DNA of 64,000 nt from assembly GCF_001715975.1 (NCBI RefSeq), contig NZ_MARB01000002.1, positions 186,001 to 250,000 on the forward strand, written 5' to 3'. This document shows, piece after piece, positions 59,344 through 64,000 of this stretch. The notes under the pieces are model-generated. The model had not been told where the DNA came from. It was given only the letters and a program-made list of their open reading frames with translations, and made no database searches. Positions within the stretch are counted from its first letter, which is position 1. Each line of letters starts with the position of its first letter. This DNA is from Candidatus Thiodiazotropha endolucinida (GTDB lineage Bacteria > Pseudomonadota > Gammaproteobacteria > Chromatiales > Chromatiaceae). A program made the translations under genes and the position numbers.

Positions 59344-61022
59344 GTATTCCCGTGCCACCTGTCGAGAGCGGCGGCGAGGTTGAAGAGAACGGATTTTCTG
59401 AACATAAGGAGTTGATACTCAGTTTCCTGATGCTGTTCATCCCGGCCTCCCTGCTGCTGGCCTCGATTTTTTATGCCTTCTCCACCCAGACGGAAAAGTA
59501 TGAACTGCAGACGACACTGATTCGCGAGGAGGCGGCATTGAACAGTGCCAGCGAATTGACATCGCTGCTGTTTGAGCAGAAGCTCTCGGACCTCATGGTG
59601 CTGGCGGAAGGGGAAGTGCTCAGAAGTTACATCCATGATCCAAGCCTGAAGAACTGGGTACGTGTCGCACGTGAGTTCTCACTCTTCGCAAGACGGAAAC
59701 CGAAATATTTTCAGCTGCGATACATCGATAACAGCGGCATGGAAGTCATTCGCATCAACAGTGACGACAATGTGCAGGAGATCGTTCCCCAGAGCGAGAT
59801 GCAAAATAAGGCGGATCGCTACTATTTCAAGGAGGCGATGAAGCTGGCGTTGGGTGAGATCTATATCTCTCCCCTGGATCTGAATGTGGAACGGGGCGTG
59901 ATAGAGCAGCCGGTCAAGCCCACGGTCCGCTTTGCGACACCGGTATCCGACGGTTATGGGGGAAAGCGCGGTATCGTCATCATCAATTATACTCCGAATG
60001 AACTGTTGCAACGGATCGCCGACAATTTCGAAACCCTGCGCGGTGATGCGGTGATGCTCAATAGTCAGGGCCATTGGCTGCAGGGGGTGCCCGAGGAGCA
60101 ATTGTGGGGTTTTATGTATGGTCGCGACGAGACATTCGCTACACAAAAACCCGATGTCTGGTCTTCCGTCACCAGCAGTGAAAAAGGTTCATTCTTTACC
60201 GATGACGGCGTTTATATATTCAAGAGGGCCTATCCGTTAGTACGCAAAAGGCTGGGAACCTTGGAAAATGTCGATGAATCGATCGTCCCATCCCCTAACA
60301 GGGCGGAGAAGCGATACTGGATCTTTCTCTCTCATATCTCCAATAACCTGATTGAAGACCTTACAGCCAAACGCATGATCGTTGCCACCATTACCTATCT
60401 GCTGCTGTTTTTGGTTGCCGGGGTGATCAGCGTCCTGTTTGCCAAGAACAGCGTGCAGAAAAAACAGGCCTTCCGGAAGCTTCAGCAATATGCCACCACC
60501 GATGATCTGACCGGGCTGGCCAATCGGCGTGAACTGGACAAGGTCGCATTGCGCGAGTTCAAGCGCGCGACCCGTTTCACCAGACATCTCTCCGTATTGA
60601 TGCTGGATCTCGACCATTTCAAGTCGATTAACGATACATATGGCCACAATATCGGGGATAGTGTGCTGAGGCATGTGGCCGATATCTGCGTGGGTTCGAT
60701 CCGAGGGCAGGATTTTATGGCCCGTTACGGTGGAGAGGAGTTCACGATTCTGCTGCCGGAAACGGATATCGAGAACGGTAGTAAATTGGCGCAGCGGATT
60801 TGTGATAAGATCGCCGCGATGCCCTATCAAGAGGGACAGCAGTTGATTTCCATCACGGTCAGTGTCGGCGCCAGTGAGATCGAGGATGGTGATATCGATT
60901 TCAACGATCTGTTGAACCGCGCCGATAAAGCGCTCTACGAGGCAAAGAAAAGGGGTCGCAATCAGGTGGTGATCTCAACCGCTGGCGAATGCATTTCGCG
61001 CCTTGCGGTAGTCAACGAATAA
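59340..61022 (+). CDS. Membrane GGDEF diguanylate cyclase with periplasmic sensor
   Basis: The 560-residue protein has membrane segments at about 26-47 and 346-368 enclosing a periplasmic sensor of about 300 residues with Cache-like features (YIDNSGMEVIRINSD, FATPVSDGYGGKRGIVII). The C-terminal GGDEF domain (about 384-550) has an intact RYGGEEF site and an RGQD inhibitory-site motif just before it, so it should make c-di-GMP and be product-inhibited. It overlaps the cytochrome gene by 4 bases. Confidence 0.92.
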   Translation: MSIPVPPVESGGEVEENGFSEHKELILSFLMLFIPASLLLASIFYAFSTQTEKYELQTTLIREEAALNSASELTSLLFEQKLSDLMVLAEGEVLRSYIHDPSLKNWVRVAREFSLFARRKPKYFQLRYIDNSGMEVIRINSDDNVQEIVPQSEMQNKADRYYFKEAMKLALGEIYISPLDLNVERGVIEQPVKPTVRFATPVSDGYGGKRGIVIINYTPNELLQRIADNFETLRGDAVMLNSQGHWLQGVPEEQLWGFMYGRDETFATQKPDVWSSVTSSEKGSFFTDDGVYIFKRAYPLVRKRLGTLENVDESIVPSPNRAEKRYWIFLSHISNNLIEDLTAKRMIVATITYLLLFLVAGVISVLFAKNSVQKKQAFRKLQQYATTDDLTGLANRRELDKVALREFKRATRFTRHLSVLMLDLDHFKSINDTYGHNIGDSVLRHVADICVGSIRGQDFMARYGGEEFTILLPETDIENGSKLAQRICDKIAAMPYQEGQQLISITVSVGASEIEDGDIDFNDLLNRADKALYEAKKRGRNQVVISTAGECISRLAVVNE

Positions 61023-61023
61023 T

Positions 61024-63999
61024 CTATTTTGTTCCGGGCGCGGCAATGGTCTTCAGCTCCTGCGTGCCCGTGTGAATGCCTGCCTTGGCTGCCGCCTCGA
61101 GCAGTCTTTCGGCTTGTCGTGACGATTCCCGATCGCATTTCCCTGTAAGGTTCAGCGCCAACAGGCGACCCCGTTCGATATAGAAATCACTCCAGGGGAG
61201 TGGTTCGGCCCGGGTGTATTCCGCCAAGGCATCCGCGTAATAGTGCATCCTTTCCGGTTCCGCCTTGTGCAGATAGACCTCAATCATATTCTGATAGAAA
61301 TGGAGATAGTTGTGGCTGAGGCTGCCCTGGTCAAGGTAACGCTGCCCCTCGCGAATCGCATCCTGGCGCTGCTTCTCATTCCTGGTCACGCGCGCCAACA
61401 CCCCGAGAATATAGGGAGCGATGTGGGTTGGTACGGAATCAAGCGCCGCCTGGTAGGCGCGCTCCAGGTAGCGGAGGCCCGCTTGAATCTCCCCCTTCAG
61501 TACCTTGGCTTCACCGATTTGCGCAAGGTTGTCACCATAAAAACGACTGGCGCGGAGCCGCTGCGCCAGCTTCAGGCCGAAATGACCGTAACGTTCCGCG
61601 GAATCGATATCTTCGGTAAACAGTAACACCAGGCCGAGATTCATATAGGCCGTCATCTCGGCCCTGAGATTGCCATACTCCGCAGCGAGTTTTCCCGCTT
61701 CCTGCAGGGTCGCCAATGCTTCGGTTACCGAGCCGGTATAGAGATGGGTCAAACCATACATGGACAGGCTGCCGACTTCCTGGGGCAGGCGCTTTTCTGT
61801 CCTCGCCAGTTCCAGGCATCGCTCGAAGTAACCCCTTGCCGTCATGATCAGCCCTTTGGCGTAACAGGCATCAGCCATCCCAGCCTGGGCGCGAATCTCA
61901 AGCAGCGGGTTGGCGGACTCTCTGGCCAGGGTCTCAGCCTGTTGGTGGGCCTGTAGACACTCATCAGTGCGCGCCAGGGCGAAAAGAATATCACCCCTTC
62001 GATAGTGCAGTTCTGTGAGCAAGGCGTTGTTTTGGCTCGTCTCCGCCAGGGGTGCGGCATGGTCAAGTATCTCCAGCGCCTGATCCAGTTTGTCCTGTAC
62101 CGTCAGGCCGGTGGCCCGGCCGATCAATGCACGACATCGGATTTGGTCATCGCTTGCCGAGTCTGCGGCAGCGGCGAAGGCATGGATGGCGGATGAGATG
62201 GCGCCTGCCTGAATCAGCAGATCGCCTTGCAGGCAGTTTAGCTGGGTGCCCATAGGCGTTGATTGTGCAATTTCGGCACCACGGGAGGCCAGTGACAAGG
62301 CCTGCTCGAAGTCAGCCATGCGTACCGCCTGCTGGGCCGCCTGCAGATAGGCTTGCGCCGTATCTTCACTGCCACCAAGATCGAGATGCCGGGCATGCAG
62401 GGCGGCGTCACGTTGTCGGTACCATGCCGCTGCCCGTAGATGCAGGGCGCGCCTATGGGATGCCAGTAATGAGTCATAGATAGCGTCGCGCAACAGTGCG
62501 TGGACAAAGAGGTAGCCTTCTCTTTCGGGTTGCAGCAGGCGTTGATTGAGCAGGGCGTCGGGTCGATAATCGCTTATTCCGAGGAGCTGGAGCACGGCAT
62601 CCAGCCTGAATCTTTGCCCCAGCACTGATGCGGCTTGAACGGCCAGCCGGTCCTCATCGGCGAGCAGATCGAGTCTCGACATCACCAGGCTGTGGATTGA
62701 GTCCGGTACGTTCTTCCCTGGATCGGTGGTTCCCAGAAGCAGCTGCTCGAGATATAAAGGATTGCCTCCCGAACGGTCGATACATGCGGTAACGATCGCC
62801 TGATCCCGGTTGGTGATCTGTTGCGCCAGGTTTCTTGCATGTTCTTTGGATAGTGGGTTTAGATCGAGCGTGGTCAAGGGTGCCCCATGCATAGCGCTGC
62901 GCCATGCCGGATCGAGGGGTTCACCTTCGACTCGGGATGTAATGAGCAGCAGGGCCGCATTTCGACTGACACTATCCGTGAGTTCGGCTATATGGTTAAG
63001 GGTCGTCTGATCGGCCCAGTGGATATCCTCCACAATCAGCAGTCGCGGGGCTGACTGAGTGGCATATGCGAGAATGAATCGGAGGATTTGTTGAGCCCCT
63101 CGGAGCTGTGCCTCGTCGCCGATGCTGTCGATCGAGGCGGCCGATTCCTCATCGATGGTCAGGTGAAACAAGCGTTGCAGTATGCTTGGGTAGATGGCAG
63201 GGTTCCACGCCTGCCCCATTGCCTGCTTTACCGAAACTTCTATCTCTTCAGCCTTGGCGCTATTGCTGAGTCCCAATAGTTGACGCAGCAGTGAGGGAAT
63301 AGGTTCTGTCGCTGACTCCATACCGAAGTCAAGCACCAATGTCCGGTGAGGAATGACGCCCATCTGAACCGCATGTCGACAGATCTCCCCCACGAGACGT
63401 GTTTTGCCTATCCCCGCTTCTCCACGAAGCAGATAGGTCTCGCCCGCCAAATCTTCGGTGCAGGCCACCAGGGCGGCATTGAATTGCCTCAACTCCCGGG
63501 TTCGTCCGACGAAGGGGGGCCAGTTTGTCTGCTGCGCTTCCCCTGATCTGACTGCCGCGACACGCCATGCCGTTTCCTCCCGTCTTGTCGCCTCGATGTT
63601 CAGACGAAGACCCAGATAGGCCGGTTCGGTAAGCAGAAGGTCTCCGGGTGCACCTGAGCGCGCCAACTGTTCCGCCTGGGCAAATACCGCTCCGGATACG
63701 GCTCCGCCGGGATCGCTCAACACGGAACCTGTGGCGATACCGCACTGAATCCCCAGTTCATGCGGCCAATCACTGGCCCGCTCGGTTCTCATTATCAGTT
63801 CGAACACCATTTGAAGCGCTTTTTCACACTCATTGCCATGGGCTTTTTCAAGGCCGAAGAGTATGACCAAGGCATCCCCATGGTGGTGATGGAGGATTCC
63901 GCCATAATGGCTGATCAGGGGGTCCAGGTGGGCAAGCAACTGTTTGTTCGCCCAGTGCAATTTCTCAGGATCACCTGCAGCCATCAAATCAAGATAGTG
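61024..63999 (-). CDS. Cyclase-like/ATPase/TPR regulator (5' end outside window)
   Basis: The frame is open to the right edge of the window, so the first codons are missing. The part seen has the end of a class III cyclase-like domain (YGGILHHHHGDALVILFGL), an AAA/NACHT-like ATPase (RGEAGIGKTRLVGEI Walker A; RLLIVEDIHWADQ Walker B) and a long C-terminal array of TPR-like repeats. This is the layout of large signal-transducing ATPases fused to cyclase domains. The cyclase motif is degenerate in the visible part, so catalysis is doubtful. It converges with the GGDEF gene, 1 base apart. Function unknown. Confidence 0.8.
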   Translation of the reverse strand, partial: HYLDLMAAGDPEKLHWANKQLLAHLDPLISHYGGILHHHHGDALVILFGLEKAHGNECEKALQMVFELIMRTERASDWPHELGIQCGIATGSVLSDPGGAVSGAVFAQAEQLARSGAPGDLLLTEPAYLGLRLNIEATRREETAWRVAAVRSGEAQQTNWPPFVGRTRELRQFNAALVACTEDLAGETYLLRGEAGIGKTRLVGEICRHAVQMGVIPHRTLVLDFGMESATEPIPSLLRQLLGLSNSAKAEEIEVSVKQAMGQAWNPAIYPSILQRLFHLTIDEESAASIDSIGDEAQLRGAQQILRFILAYATQSAPRLLIVEDIHWADQTTLNHIAELTDSVSRNAALLLITSRVEGEPLDPAWRSAMHGAPLTTLDLNPLSKEHARNLAQQITNRDQAIVTACIDRSGGNPLYLEQLLLGTTDPGKNVPDSIHSLVMSRLDLLADEDRLAVQAASVLGQRFRLDAVLQLLGISDYRPDALLNQRLLQPEREGYLFVHALLRDAIYDSLLASHRRALHLRAAAWYRQRDAALHARHLDLGGSEDTAQAYLQAAQQAVRMADFEQALSLASRGAEIAQSTPMGTQLNCLQGDLLIQAGAISSAIHAFAAAADSASDDQIRCRALIGRATGLTVQDKLDQALEILDHAAPLAETSQNNALLTELHYRRGDILFALARTDECLQAHQQAETLARESANPLLEIRAQAGMADACYAKGLIMTARGYFERCLELARTEKRLPQEVGSLSMYGLTHLYTGSVTEALATLQEAGKLAAEYGNLRAEMTAYMNLGLVLLFTEDIDSAERYGHFGLKLAQRLRASRFYGDNLAQIGEAKVLKGEIQAGLRYLERAYQAALDSVPTHIAPYILGVLARVTRNEKQRQDAIREGQRYLDQGSLSHNYLHFYQNMIEVYLHKAEPERMHYYADALAEYTRAEPLPWSDFYIERGRLLALNLTGKCDRESSRQAERLLEAAAKAGIHTGTQELKTIAAPGTK

Positions 64000-64000
64000 T

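Noticed and set aside
1-64000. CRISPR arrays, tRNA or rRNA genes, insertion sequences, prophage
   Set aside because: No regularly spaced repeats, cloverleaf-like sequences, transposase or phage genes were recognised on reading. A tRNA scan would settle the tRNA question.

Overview
The window is bacterial chromosomal DNA, almost certainly from a gammaproteobacterium. The block argH / algZ-like kinase / algR-like regulator / hemC-hemD-hemX-hemY is classic gammaproteobacterial synteny, and gltBD, slyX, ycgL and pilU fit the same group. Diheme c4-type cytochromes, many c-di-GMP and PAS proteins and a full aromatic ring-cleavage pathway suggest a metabolically versatile, respiratory, possibly sulfur-cycle or sediment-associated organism; that ecological reading is inference. 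No rRNA, tRNA, CRISPR array, insertion sequence or prophage was recognised.

Layout. 1-5.3 kb: end of gltB, gltD, glycogen phosphorylase, ycgL. 5.3-13 kb: a DsbC-like protein with C-terminal SH3-like repeats, a broken phospholipase D gene, a minus-strand signalling group (hybrid kinase, response regulator-PAS, ArsR, SlyX), a PrxQ peroxiredoxin, an orphan PEP-CTERM/XrtA-type ATPase. 13-17 kb: two membrane transporters and the sigma-54 activator DmpR. 17.3-22 kb: a sigma-54 promoter followed by dmpKLMNO (phenol hydroxylase) and catechol 2,3-dioxygenase (dmpB). 22.4-27.6 kb: a 1579-residue multi-PAS/GAF/GGDEF/EAL protein and a hemerythrin. 27.6-36 kb: a divergent GntR regulator, then dmpP, a ferredoxin (dmpQ), two small unknown genes, and dmpC, dmpE, an AhpD-like gene, dmpF, dmpG and dmpH. 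36.1-43 kb: a YCF48-like lipoprotein, an MMPL/RND transporter broken by an in-frame TAG, then DUF1302 and DUF1329 envelope proteins behind a second sigma-54 promoter. 43-50 kb: thioredoxin-fold enzymes, pilU, rubredoxin and its reductase, a MazG-type hydrolase, an M48 peptidase. 50-64 kb: argH, algZR-like, a cytochrome c, hemCDXY, another cytochrome c joined to a GGDEF protein, and a truncated cyclase/ATPase/TPR regulator.

How it works together. The phenol genes encode hydroxylation of phenol to catechol, meta ring cleavage, and the oxalocrotonate (dehydrogenase) branch to pyruvate and acetyl-CoA. The pathway is split into two transcription units: oxygenase and dioxygenase under DmpR/sigma-54, and the reductase plus lower pathway next to a GntR regulator. 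TATCGATA-containing sites lie both before dmpP and before the DUF1302-DUF1329 unit, which suggests that a membrane transport cassette belongs to the same regulon. Neither a 4-oxalocrotonate tautomerase (dmpI) nor the hydrolase (dmpD) was found here. The most notable observations are this regulon and transport cassette, the c-di-GMP/hemerythrin insertion, the amber codon in the transporter, the probable frameshift in a small conserved-looking gene, and a short dispersed palindromic repeat family.
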